Origin: Volvox africanus | Taxonomy: Eukaryota; Chlorophyta; Chlorophyceae; Chlamydomonadales; Volvocaceae | Assembly (NCBI GenBank): GCA_030268105.1 | Contig: BSDZ01000094.1 | Location: forward strand, 3,320,501 to 3,384,500 | Direction of reading: 5' to 3' | Length of the DNA stretch: 64,000 bases | Shown here: one piece after another, positions 50,901-63,485 of the stretch | How the letters are laid out: each line of letters starts with the position of its first letter | Numbering within the stretch: the stretch's first letter is position 1 | Notes under the pieces: generated by a model | What the model saw: the letters and a program-made list of their open reading frames with translations, nothing else | Told to the model about the DNA's origin: nothing | The model's database searches: none | Position numbers and translations under genes: made by a program

Positions 50901-53900
50901 CCACAGAAACAAGAGCAGCTTCCCAAGCAGGATGAGCAAGGTGGCAAGGGCGAGGGCGCCCATGCTGCTCAACAAACGGAGCAAAACGTGACAGGCGACG
51001 ATGAAGGTTCGGCGCAATGATGTGACCCGCGGAATGGGGAGGCAGGCTGGGCTTTCTCAGCTGGCGGCCGCGACATGTCCTTCAGTGATGGGATGGGTAC
51101 CGCCCGTGACGGGATTGTCGGAGATCCGAAGAACGGATAAAGATGGGGTTCACGGTCAGGATGCTCTGCCAGAGCGGGTTTCGCATATTTCATTCCAGGT
51201 TATGGTATCCCCTTGGCTAAACTATTGCTGTGACAGCGGCTCGCCCGCGAACGGCTGGAAGTTAAACGAAGTTTAATAGGATGTTCCGCTGGGTCCGGCT
51301 TGTTGCTCTGTGTACAGCCATCGACGGGAGCTGCGAATGAGGACTCGGTGGCCCCGGGACTTGTATTTGACACTAATGGACGTTATCGCACGAATGATAT
51401 TCTTCTTCACAGGTACCGGTCTGGGAGCGCCGGTCGGCGCGGACGGTGATGTGGCAGTGGCGGTGGGATGTCGAAGACGGCGTGATGATGATGGCGCTGC
51501 GGTGGTGGAGCTGCCGAAGCGGGTACAGAAGCAGAGGATAGCCACGCAGCCGGTGTCTTCAGCCCCAAGGCCAATCCAGCTGCCGATTCTGGACAGATTA
51601 GATACGGCTTTGGTGGCTGTTACGAAAGCACTGCCATTGCCTCTGCAGCTCCGGGAAGGAGCTGGTGAACGTCCTGACCCACGGGTCGTTTCCCGCTGGG
51701 TTCAGCAGCTGGCAGACAAGACGGTTGCCCTCTGCAAGGTGAGTATGTTGGTGTAAAGGTTCACAGAGGTTGGACAGACAGGTTCAAGGGCGGCTCCAGG
51801 CTCACGACTATCTTGGTCGGGGGCATCTTGGCATCTCCAGGCCTGTGCACGAGATCGGATAGGCCCCAGAGGCAAGGAGGTTGTGAGGATATGCCATGGC
51901 AGATGTGGTGTGCAGCATCCCTGTAGGAGGCAGCACGCGAGCGCAGCACTATGAGCCTCCTGTATGAGGACGGAATGCTGCTGTCGTACTTTATGGGCGC
52001 AGAGGGCTCATAAGCATACGCACAATACATACACCCCCGTTTTGAGCGAGCAAAGTCAAGGTTGCAAATATCATAGGTTATTACTAATCTGCAAATATCG
52101 TTGGGTATAAGTGATTTTGCTGTTTGCTGGTTACAAAAGCAACTGTCACAAAATTTGTATGGAAGCAAAGCCTGATCAGGCTACCCATTCGGGCCTCCCG
52201 CGCAGGCTTGTGAAGGGCTTCTGCAGGAGCCGATGCATATGGAGGGATGTGCAGCGCGACAGGGGGAAACGTTGCAGGCAAAGCCGCCTGCGATCTCACC
52301 GCGCCTGTTGTCACCGCAGCCACAGCAGCCGATGCAGCCATCCGAGGTAGCTGTGGAACCGACGGGGGCAGTGGTCGAACTGGACAAAGTAGATGCTCCA
52401 ACGTACAGCACAACACCGGCAGTAGCGGCCACCACGGTGCAGTTAGCCACACACGATACGGCGGCGGACATAGCACGAGCCATGGCGGCTGCTGTGGCGG
52501 CAGTCGAGACCGATGCGGTGGCGTTGGTAGCACCCTACACGGCATCGCCGGCAGGACCGACCGACATGATGGCTATGACGGCTCCACCACTCCAGGACAC
52601 CATGGGACATGCTCCTACATCGCGCTGTGCAAAGGAGGTAGGAGGAGGCTGATCGCTTGCTTTTTTCTTACCGTGGACTCCCGCTGGACTGTCCATTTGT
52701 CGGTCATTTCCCGGAGCGTCTGGCCCGCACTTGTGCCTCAGTGCTTCTCTTTGCAATAAGGTTTCCGTTTGTTGACTGGTTAGCCATTCGTGACGGATTT
52801 TGATGTGCCCTAGGTAAGTACTGGCAAAGATGGGATCCCTGTACCTCACTTCACTCAATATGGTTGTTTTTCGGCCGTATCTATGCAATGATTCTGAGCT
52901 ACCATGGGGCGCCTCTCCCAGGCTTTTGCCGCATGCTTTTGTATGCGTTCCGTCGCCATGCTGCTCCTCTTTCACTTTCCCCTCCGGTATCGTATTATGT
53001 GTCCCAACGTTATCTCATGCTCCCATCTCCTCCCCCGTCCCTCCTTTCCCCTCTTTACTGCTGTTGTAGTCCCTCTGCCTGACCGACGTTATCTACCGCT
53101 GGATGGAGGTTAGGAGGGGGTTCGGACGCGGAACGGGCAGAGTCCTTGAAGCGTAGGCGTAGGGCCTGAAAGGTTGCTAGGATTAACACTGGGACAGCAA
53201 ACCTAGGACCCTTGTTCCTTGGGTGCGATTTGCGTGAGCTTGCCTCTACCACCCACGCAACATAGTGAAGCAGAAGATGTAGTCGCGTTTTCCTGCCCGA
53301 CTGCCATTATTGCACGTCTTAACTGCATATATTGTTCGCTAGGGTCACTCCATACCCCGACCTCCTCCGTCCGGTTTTGCTCCTGATCTCCATCCCTCTA
53401 CAACATCCCCAGGTTCATGTTTGGCCTCGACCCCTGGCGCTGATGCTTGGTCCCGCCGCCGCCGCACTAGAGTTGGATCAGGAGGGGCCAATTCCTGAAC
53501 TGAGTGAGGAGCAGCAGGTGTGGAGGATCGAGGCTTCCGGGAAGGACTGGATGGACTGGTTGGGCCTCACGCCGTCGGGCGCAAGAAGGGGTAGCGGTAG
53601 CTTGTTGGATTGGTGGGATTATGTGCATATGCTAAAATGTCGATGGAAGTTTGAGTTTTCTCATGGGATCCCAAGCCTGGGTATTCCGCGAGCCTCGTGC
53701 ACCTCGTTTCGCCTTTCCTATCCAATCGCACCTCGACTCTTATACTTTTGTCACCGCCTCTTTCGTCGAGGCTTAACAATGCTTTGCGTTTTCCCGCGCC
53801 TCTCTGCAGAACAAATGGGACCAGAGCCGGTCTGAGCTGTGCGAGGGCTTTGTGGATGTCGCCGATGCGGCCATGGGGGAGCGGCCGCGCGAGCCAGTCA

Positions 53901-54592
53901 AGGATGCAGGGATTCGGCGGTTCAGAGAAGTCTCGTCGCACTTGGCCGAGGGCTTGGCGGCGCAGCTGGTGCTTGATCAAGTCGCCAAGCAGAGTGCTGC
54001 AGCGGTGCCCGCGGATCCAGGTGCGCCAGAGCCAGGATGGCCGGCTGTCATCGCCGATGTAATCACCGATGTCAGCATGAGTGATTACGCCCGGGCGCTG
54101 GTCAGAGGCCCGTTCCGTCCTCTGCTGCTGGCGGTTGTGGCGGAGGGGCTGCGACTGGCATTACGTTTGGGTATGGGTGCCGGGGGCCCGGGGCAACTGG
54201 TGCCGAGGACGCAAACGGAGAACTCAGCGATAGCAGTGCCAGTATGCGATGTCAGGAGGACCTCTGCCGCTGCAGCCGTCACTGTTGTCGTCCCGGTAGC
54301 GGCCATGAACGCTGTCGCAGCTGGTGGAGCCGCGGCCAGCCCCATTGAGCACGCCGAGACTTTTTCGGGCGCGGTGGCGGCTCCGGCGTCAGGCCTGGCT
54401 GCGACCAATGCAGCGTCCTGGTGGGCTAATGTGCCTGGTGTGTGCTGGCGGCGGCGGGCACCGGGGCCCAGTGACGGCGGCATGAGGAGGGTGTTGGAGG
54501 ACACCGTGGTGCCTGCGCTGCTGCATCCGGCGTGCTGCACAGCCCGGGCGACGATGCTGCCGCCGCAGCCCCCGCCATTGCTGCTGCTCTGA
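47907..54592 (+). CDS. Tandem zinc-finger gene 1: paired Cys4/GATA-like modules, five exons
   Basis: Exons 47907 to 50940 or 51006 (both donors give the right phase), 51413-51738, 52227-52637, 53413-53517, 53810-54592, about 1.5 thousand residues. Two zinc modules: residues about 411-497 and 901-987. Each has a first half (Cys pair, NGFFARDSRTYTCNSCCLRN or close, GFYGPPGTRSLEEAGGR) and a second half resembling a GATA finger: CEACGTTKTKAWRLRKDTRG then YVCSRC, with Trp where GATA fingers have it and 19 residues between the Cys pairs. Low-complexity Glu/Gln stretches lie before and between the modules. Exon 2 ends with VSRWVQQLADKTVALC; exon 4 carries VHVWPRPLALMLGPAAAA; exon 5 encodes a helical domain (GFVDVADAAMGERPREP, FREVSSHLAEGLAAQL, PLLLAVVAEGLRLALRLG). 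Nuclear DNA binding is inferred from the finger. Exons 1, 4 and 5 share near-identical tracts with the next gene. Confidence 0.83.
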
Positions 54593-56250
54593 CCGCGGCG
54601 CTTCCCGAGGGCTCCGTGGTAGCAATTGTGATGCGATTGGGTCCTGAGCACAGTCCCACGTCACAGTTGGCGGGGGCAATCCAGAGTGCTAAGGGCAAGG
54701 TTCCGAGTTCGGGTTCCCACTTGTACTGGAACCTGATCCTTATATTGCTGGATGGCGCTCAACACGTACTTACACGTACTGCCGCAGAGTTGATCACATC
54801 CTGGGATGCGTTTTGTTGTGCCTTGCTCCCTTTTGTTTGCCTTGCTCCCCTGTTGTTGTGTGGGGTACCCTACCTTAACAGTTGTGACCTTGGTCGGCTG
54901 TGTTTGTTGACCAGTGCTCGCTTTTCCCCGCGGTCAGGCAGGTCAGCGTGTCCTTAAGACATGGAAGCTTGGGAGGAGGAAATGCTGCAAAATGCATGAT
55001 GGGGGCGGGGCTGGGAAAGGCTGCCGGGAAAGCATATGATACAGAAGATATAATACATAGAAGGCTTAGTCGACCTAATAGAGTGGCAGCGAAGGGTCAT
55101 GTCCTTAGAGCCGAAAAGTTTAGAAGTGCGATTTAGAAGAGTATTTTCTTTCATGGACTGACGTATCTGTGCGGCTTGCAAAGCTTTACCCTCCCATGGG
55201 ATTCCATTAACCCTGTAACCTGACCAGGCCTGTGCTGGTTGTGGAGGGCACAATTGGCTGAATTTGTCAGTTATAGTATTTTATTATTTTTTTAGATGCG
55301 CCTTTTTTGCTTTTGGTAGACCAGTGACGAAGGTCGTCCTTTGCTATGATTGGAGCTGCACCGCGTGTGCAAAACTCGTTAGCAACCTATCTGTCCCAGG
55401 TAACTTGCTACTAAAGCTCTCCGACATTCGTAAGGCCAGTGAGACCGTAACCGCAGCAGGTGCCGTACTCAGTCGTAGCCAGAGAGCGAACGACGGAGAT
55501 GTTTCCATTCTTATTTCACCGATTGATGGCATGAAGAAACCAAAGCCCCCTGCATGTACGGGGCTGTGGGACCATGTGCAGGTCGTGGTCATAGTCAACA
55601 TAAGCTAGAATTAAATCGCACGATGCGTAACATGCCTCTAACCCTAAATTAAAAACATTGCTGCACATCGATATAACTTCTTAGTGCACTCTACTGTAAT
55701 ACCGGTTGCGCGCCATTCCGAGTGATAACGTTCATATTAGTGGAGGCTTTTCACCTATGTTTTGTCTTATCAAGAGGACAAATATAGTAACTGCCTGCTG
55801 AGTCGAGGTGGCCCTCCACTTGCATTCCATACCCCATCATGAGACACGAACTTGGTGAGTCTGGGGAGCCTATAACATAGGCCAGGGGTGACCGCGTGTA
55901 TGGAAGCGGTTCCAAGCGAAGACCAGTGCGCCAGCGCCCAGGCCCCTGGCATTTCTTGAAGAAGAGCTGTCAACCTGGCATCCATACCAACCTGGAATCC
56001 TGACGCGTCTCCTAAGCGACCATGATCTTCGCCCGTAGAGGAAGGTGGTCGCCGAGTAGACACGAACAACCTCACCTGTGGAACTCATCTTGCAACCCAC
56101 GCCGCAGCTGGCTATGGAGCATCCCATCAGCCACCAATCAGCATTGCAGCTCCCAACACTCTCATATTCCCCGCGCTCGCCCCCGCATCTCATGGGGCAT
56201 TTCGCTCCGGGAAGCCGAAGCTGCCGCAGCCACTGACGCTGCGGTGTATC
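54593..56250. other. Spacer between the tandem zinc-finger genes
   Basis: Probable 3' UTR of the first gene (TGTAA at 55214-55218) and promoter of the second. No coding frame is supported. Confidence 0.5.
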
Positions 56251-59200
56251 ATGTCAGATGAGGCGGAACTTAGCAAGGTTGCCGAAATGCCTGGAACCCA
56301 CGCTGTCAGTGATGCCGCGATTGCAAGCGGTGCTGGGGAGAGTGGTGGAGGTTGTCGATTGAGCTCTGATTGTGAGACCAGAACATCATTACATTCATGG
56401 TGGCAGCTGCAGGGACAGAGCTCTGGTTACATGCCACTACACCCCAGCAACCTAGCTGCCGTGGAAGCTGCACCTCCTGCTGCTTCAAGACCTGACGCCA
56501 GTTCTGCCGGCAATGTGGGTGGTCCTGCAACGACGAAGATTGCTGCGGTGACAGCTGCGGCATCGCAGCCACTGATAGCGAAACTGTTGATTAAGAGTGG
56601 CGGCGGAAGTGGCGATGCCCACGGCGTGCCCATGATGGCGCGGCCGCCGGTGGTGCAGCCGCAGGGGGTGAACTTCCAGCCCGATAATGATAGCAGTTGT
56701 GCGCAGTCATTCCTGCTTTGGCGGGGCCAGTTAGCGGCATCAGCACCACCACTGGTGCCGTCGCCACTACCACCGTGGCAGGAAGGGCAACAACAGCACC
56801 CACAGCAGCAGCAGGAGCAACAACAACAACAATCATGGTTACAGCTGTCAAACATGCAGCAGTCTTTAGAGCCATCACTACAGCAATCGGCAAAGCCGTC
56901 CCTCCATAATCATCTGGCTGCGAAGCAGATATTTCTGCCACAGCCACAACAACAGCAGCACCAGCAGGTTTTGCTATTGCAGCAACAGCCGCAACGCCAG
57001 CTGCACCATGTCCGGGTCACACCAGAGACTTCGGCCCCTGGTGTCCCACTTGACCATGGGCGTTCACTTGGCGACGCCCCCAGCTTGGCGGACGATGGTG
57101 CAGCGTCCGATTGCGGGTCGCAGCTTGTGCTTCGGGGTGCGGGACAAGATGACGGGGTCGATGTAAGCAGAGGAGAGTTGGTTGGTTGTAACATTCAATT
57201 GCCGCCACCAGGTCGACCAGATGCTGTACAATCGCTTCCGGTTCCGTACCATCACGATCCAATACAGATGCAGGTACAGGTCCAGACACAGGCAGATCAG
57301 CGGAATGATCCAACACCCGTACCCACGGCTCCACCACCGTCGCTGCTGCCGCCGCAACATCCACCGCAGCATCAGCCGCAGCAAAATTCCACGGGCACTG
57401 GCAACCCTGCGCCTTCATTCACAGTATTGCGGTGCGTCTCCTGCGGCTTCAAGTTCAACGAGCAGCCTGGGCAGCTCAACGGCTTCTTCGCCCGAGACTC
57501 ACGCACCTACACATGCAACAGCTGCTGCCTGAGGAATAAGAAGGAGACTGGCTTCTATGGTCCTCCCGGGACGAGGTCTCTGGAGGAGGCGGGCGGCCGG
57601 GCATGTGAGGAGTGCGGTGCTACGGAGGAAAAGGAGTGGTATGGACATTGGACTAAAACGGGAGCTTACGCATGCACCAGCTGCTTCACACGGTTGCAGG
57701 GACCTCGCGACCCTTGCCAACAAAGCGCTGCTGGACAAGCACAAGCGCAGCAGCAGTCAAGGGAAAGAATGCGGAAGGACAACGATGGCAAGGAGCGCGA
57801 GGAGGAAGAGGCGGGGCAGTTAAAGGAGGAGGTCAAAGAACGAAAGATGGAGGACGATGAACAAGGAGAACAGCAAAAAGAGGCACATAAGGACCAGGTG
57901 GTATGTGGCACGGCTGCTGTACAGGAATGTAACGGCAAACTCATTCAACGGGACGTTCCTCAAGCTAAGTCAGCGGCAGAAAGGGTGCCAGCGTCGCCGC
58001 CACCACCGCAGCACCTGACACCACCGTCACCACCACATTCATTGAAGCATAAACCCCCGTTGCTACGGCAGCGGCTGACGTCCTGCCCACCACCCCGCGC
58101 CGCGGCCCTCCTGGCCGTTGCCCGCATCGCGGGGCACGGGGCCTCTCAGACAGTCGCCGGAAAAGCAGCGGATGGCGTTGGTGGCGGTGGGCGTGATGGT
58201 GATATTGCCGGCGGCGATGGCGTTGGAAGTGGACCTTCAGGTTCCGTCAAAAGGACTCGCCACAAGTCCAGCTCAGCCACGGGGTCTATTGGAGGAAATC
58301 ACGGTACACACCGAGCAGCGGACAGTAAACAGGCATCCTCGGGGCGGCAGCAAGAGCAACATAAGCACGGTAGGGACGGACCTGCAGCCGATGACAGCGT
58401 CCCCAGATGCGCATGCGGTGTTGTGTACCGCGACCGGCCTGGGCAGCCCAACGGCTTCTTCGCCCGAGACTCACGCACCTACACATGCAACAGCTGCTGC
58501 CTGAGGAATAAGAAGGAGACTGGCTTCTATGGTCCTCCCGGGACGCGGTCTCTGGAGGAGGCGGGCGGCCGGGCATGTGAGGAGTGTGGAACCACAGAAA
58601 CGAACAAATGGCACCCACATAAGCATACTCGAGGAGCTTATGTGTGCAGCCGCTGTGATGGGCACTTTGTTCGGCGGGGGACGTACTCACGGATTGCTGG
58701 TGGTGCCGATGGAAAAGGGGCCAAAGGATGTGATCCGCGGGTCACATCTGCCCCGGCCAATAACGGCGGTGGTGGTAGCGGTGGCGGCTGCTTTAAGGAG
58801 CTCGCCACCCAGGAGCATTGGCCGGTGGCGGCAGGGCGGAAACGTCGTGTGCGTGAAGCCCCAGCCATGCTTGGGAGCAGCACAACGTCTGCCAGCACGA
58901 CCACCAGCACCACAACATCTGAAAACAGCTCCAGGGTCACCACATCATCGAACGCATCAAGCGCTGAAGAGGAGGAGAATGCGGTTCTGTGCATGCCACG
59001 CCGGCAAACAGAAAGTGCAACACCACGACCCAAGCGGAGGTGGCCCGGAGGTAACCAGGACTCCCGGCGTGCGGGTTTGGCAGCTGCGGGTCGAAAAAGT
59101 GAGGGCTGCGGCTTGCAAGGTGTGACAGCAATGACACGTACGGACCTGCACATACTCGGACTGCGGCAAAAGCGTCAGCGATTGGTTAGCTTGGTGGAGG

Positions 59201-61632
59201 CGACTGGCACGATTGCTGATGGAGTCGTCACTAAAGATTGGGGTTCTGGCGTGGCGGCGGATTCGGTGGACGGCAGCGGCAGCGCTGACGGCGCCAACCT
59301 ACCTGACGGCCAGCTTGTGCGCCAGTGGATCCAAGTGCTAAAGGACAAAGTCACTGCGTTGTGCGTGGTGAGTAGATCCGGAGCGCACGTCAAGGCAGGA
59401 CCGAGGACAAAATAGCGGACGAAAAGGGCTGATGCGCCCACCAGAGCTTATTCCACGGCTTGCTGTTAAGCACACCTCTTGTGGGCTCTTGGAATACTTG
59501 ACACGATTAGCTGCAATATCTACTTGTGTCATCCTCTATCGATTGGACTTATTTGGGATTCGTTCTTGTTCGTTTGTCGCTCGATAATAATGACGTTATC
59601 TCGCTACAACGGATAACCATCCCTCGCGTCTCGGTGATTGAATACACATTCCGCCTGTTTTTTTGCAGGCTTTGGCACGAGGGCCAGAAACAGCCGCTGG
59701 CGACTCGGGTCCCCCGGGTAACACGGCCGGCACGAGCGTTCGAGGTGGCAGCGGTGCGAAGAACGGACAGGACGAGGCGCATCCGCGGCAGGAGGGAGAT
59801 CCCGAGGCGGTGACGAGGGTCACCGGCGGTTCCAACCAGAGCTCAGGGGTGAGAACGGGAGGTGGGAGGACAGGGTCCACAACGAAAGCCTGCATAACAC
59901 TATCTCCGCTTCCCGTTGTGGTTATTGCGTTTGTCGCCACGATAGGCTAAGGTCAACGTTGTCAGGACGATGGCTACTCTCTGAGGCCACCGTCCTCCTG
60001 TGCTTTCTTCTGGTGTCGTGGTATCCTGGTTCGTCTTTGAACCGTATTAACCACCACAGAAGAGAAACCACAGAATATAACGAACCAGGATGCCGCGACA
60101 TCACGTTCCCAATTCGTTGCCAATCCTTGCCTGTAAGGCTCTACTCTAATTCCCCTCCTCGCTTGTTTTCCACTCGCCTTCCTTCGCCTTCCATTGCAAC
60201 AGGCCCTCCGTTTGGGTGACCTGATTTACCGCTGGATGAAGGTGAAGAACGGGTTTCGGAGCTAGGGGAAACGGGAGTAGGTGAAAGGGCTCCCCGGTCA
60301 GGGAAATGGGCGAAGGAGAGCTAACCACATTATCGGAAGGCCCATCCCTCACCAGATATGCGGCTGCACTTGGGCGCCATTCTCTGCATCTCCCACGGTC
60401 CTGGTCATATCATATCTAGAATCCAGGCAACCACCCACGTCACCACGACGCTCCCTCTACAACCCGCTGCCTGGGCCCCTGCTTGACTCTTCCTGTCCCT
60501 TTGTGCGGGACAGCTGGGCGCGTGTCGGCTTACGGGTTCTCCGTTATGCTGTGCCGGGTAAACCCATCCCCAGGTCCATATCTGGCCTCGTCCCCTGGCG
60601 CTGATGCTTGGTCCCGCCGCCGCCGCACTGGCGTTGGATCGGGAGGGGCCAATTCCTGGACTCAACGAGGAGGAGCAGGTGGGGGACACAAAAAACATCC
60701 ACCACGATAAGACTTATATTGGTAGGTCTACCCGTTGCAGAGAAGTACCCGTCGCTGACTGCGCTGCAATCGAACTAAATGGCCATAGGAGCTCTAAGCA
60801 CACAGCTATCGAGGCAGCAATAGGTGATAGGGCAGTACCTGGTGGGGTGATGGCGGGTCCAGTTAGGACCGCGATAAGTTAACGTCCCCTGCTGCAGCCT
60901 ATGCAGGGTGGCTTTCACTGCTGTTTTTACCTCCGAGCGGGTTTTTTCTTGCCCTGTCTGTCGGCCTCCTCCCCTTCATTTCAGGCTACCTGGGACCTGA
61001 GCCGCGCCGACGTGTGCGAGGGCTTTGTGGATGTCGCCGATGCGGCCATGGGGGAGCGGCCGCGCGAGCCCGTCACGGATGCAGGGATTCGGCGGTTCAG
61101 AGAAGTCTCGTCGCACTTGGCCGAGGGCTTGGCGGCGCAGCTGGTGCTTGATCAAGTCGCCAAGCAGAGTGCTGCAGCGGTGCCCGCGGATCCAGGTACG
61201 CCAGAGCCAGGATGGCCGGCTGTCATCGCCGATGTAATCACCGATGTCAGCATGAGTGATAACGCCCGGGCGCTTGCCAGAGGCCCGTTCCGTCCGCTGC
61301 TGCTGGCGGTTGTGGCGGAGGGGCTGCGACTGGCATTACGTTTAGGAATGGGTGCCGGGGGCCCGGGGCAACTGGTGGCTAGGGCGCAATCAGGGGTGAG
61401 TCCCGGGGCGGGCCATGGCAATATGGGCAGCGCTTTCAGGCCGCCGGCGAGGACGGGGAGCCCCTCGCGGGTGGTGGCGCCCGGGGTGAGCTGGCGGCGG
61501 CGGCATACTGCACGGGCGGCGCATCAGAGGGCAGAGCGCAGCGAGGTGGATGTCTCCGCGTTGGCTATAGCCGTGCCCTCCCCACTGGATGTCTTGGAAG
61601 TTCAACTGGTTCCTGCACTTATAGCTTCGTAG
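56251..61632 (+). CDS. Tandem zinc-finger gene 2: paired Cys4/GATA-like modules, four exons
   Basis: Exons 56251 to about 59368 (donor after TGCGTG), 59669-59848, 60574-60678, 60985-61632; about 1350 residues, all in phase. Zinc modules at residues about 394-478 (CVSCGFKFNEQPGQLNGFFA, later CEECGATEEKEW then CTSC) and about 721-806 (CACGVVYRD, later CEECGTTETNKW then CSRC). The first Cys pair of the second module is CxC rather than CxxC. Poly-Gln stretches lie near residues 170-260, and Ser/Thr runs near 890. Exon 1 ends with LVRQWIQVLKDKVTALC, matching the end of exon 2 in gene 1, so gene 1 has an extra intron or gene 2 has lost one. The last exon encodes the same helical domain as gene 1 and then diverges. 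Nuclear regulator by inference only. A TGTAA lies at 61705. Confidence 0.85.
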
Positions 61633-61704
61633 GCTTTCGTCGTGGTTCTAGTGTTGAAGTGGATTGGGCAGTACGTTACGTTGTTAGCTATGGCCTATGG
61701 GCCA

Positions 61705-61709
61705 TGTAA
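61705..61709 (+). terminator. Candidate poly(A) signal TGTAA of zinc-finger gene 2
   Basis: TGTAA 73 nt after the stop codon. Confidence 0.45.
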
Positions 61710-62443
61710 GGTTAACACACATGTATGCCCGGGAAATGATTTAGCTGTACAAGATAACGTCACGTTTCAAGCTCGGGGACGGCTTGCAGATCTAAAGATT
61801 CTGATGATCATGGCGGTGGTGCGGTGCACGATAACACCTCACCATCATTCTAAATCTTTCGCCTGCTGCTTCAGCGCACGTGATATCCTGCAGGGACCTT
61901 TGCAACGCCATTGAGTCTGCAAACGCAGGCTGTGCGTTTGCACCCTGCAACAAAACGTCTTGACCCACCATATGGGATGCATCCGGATTGAAAATACTGA
62001 GTGCGTAGCTCATGCGTACGGAGATCACCATGGCCGTTGACGGTACGAGACGCGTACTACGAATCTCACACAGCGCGCTGTGATGTTGGGCGGAGTTTGT
62101 TGCATCCCATCTGCGCGCGCATGATTCCGTAACAGTGGAGAGGGCCGATACGAGGGGTGTGCGATTCCACAAGATCTGTTAATAGACCCGCTTTGCTCCA
62201 AGCCTAAAGCGAACCCAACCCGACGATCATTTGCTCCTAAATTATTGGCTCTGCCTTTTGTATCAGTTGTTCCAGGGAGTCTGGTCCCCAAGGTCATCTG
62301 GTCCTCGCGACCTCTCGAACAGCCTGGCCATGCCCGGCTTTCTCTCGTTCTCTTCTTATTGACGCCCATCGGCTCGGCGTTGGAGGTCGCCGGCCTTTCC
62401 GTTCCCATGGCTCCCTGCGCTGTGCAGGGGGCATTCACTTAGG

Positions 62444-62751
62444 AGTTCCAGGTTCTACCCCGACCGAGAGCGGGCCAAAGACCCTAAAGTTAAGGGCAGG
62501 GTGCCCCCATGTCGATGGACGGTGACGACCCCAATTAAAGTGACCTGCGAGCTGACCAGTAGCGGAGTTGACGCCTTAGTTGATTCGGCAGATTCCGCTG
62601 GATGCTGGTGGTGGGTGCTGAACCTGGGAAAACCACTGATTTCGGAGAAGTCGGCATGGGAGACTGGATGAGGGTGCCCCGAAACACCGGGGAAGGTAGG
62701 GACTGCCAGGTTAGTGGCCACGGGTGATGTACCCCCCTATCCTACACACAT
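62444..62751 (+). mobile_element. CACA-tailed interspersed element, copy 3
   Basis: Nearly identical to 5371-5669. It is flanked by ACTTAGG at 62437-62443 and again at 62752-62758, a 7-bp target-site duplication. The left end is about 45 bp shorter than that of the 5-kb copy, as expected for 5' truncation; the right end is the same ACACACA tail. Confidence 0.7.
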
Positions 62752-63485
62752 ACTTAGGGTAGGAATAACCGTCCACATTTGCCTGTACGGCAAATCACCA
62801 GCTTGTTATTGTTTCCCCGTTGTAATACTGCAATACGCGAAGAGTTGTCTCCTTAAATTCTCGTTGCGGGTTGCGAGGAGTGAACCAGACATCGTAATTG
62901 TTGTTTCGAGTGCAAGTCGCATCCGATTAAGACTATGCGTCAAGATAACTCATTATGAAACTTAAGAGTCATTGTTGACATCTTTGGGTCATCCTCTGGA
63001 TCAAATCATCATCAGTCCAAGGCGTAGGTCTATCGGGAAGTTGCAAACTTTGTCTATTGCATATTGTGTCTTCCCGCCACCGGCAACACCACACCAATCA
63101 AGCACAAGTATTTCAATTGGGTTAGGAACCCAAAGCGATAGTTGGATCCTAGAATATCGTGCAGCCTTGTATAGTGTGCGAGCAGCCATATTAGCGGGAG
63201 CAAAGTTTAGCGTCCGGTTGCCCACGGCCCGCAGTAGATGCAGGTCTGAACATCCTCCCAATATCATCACCATCCTGAGTGATAACCTGTCAACATGGAG
63301 AGCGCAAGAGGTGCGATTAATGGGCTGGGAGCTGAAGGTTGCTTTCGAAGCCATGGAAACTCAAGCGACCCACGGGTCAGCTCGCAACCCCCGGGACGCA
63401 ATGAGGCCCTTAACTATGATATGATGAGAGATCGAATGTCGGGTACCTAAAATTTAAAGACAAGGCTGTGTACATGAACTGAACC

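Larger units (their letters stand above)
61633..63485. other. Gene-free stretch with one interspersed element
   Basis: 3' flank of the second zinc-finger gene, the CACA-tailed element at 62444-62751, and about 700 bp of AT-richer DNA before the next exon. No other coding or RNA feature is supported. Confidence 0.5.
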
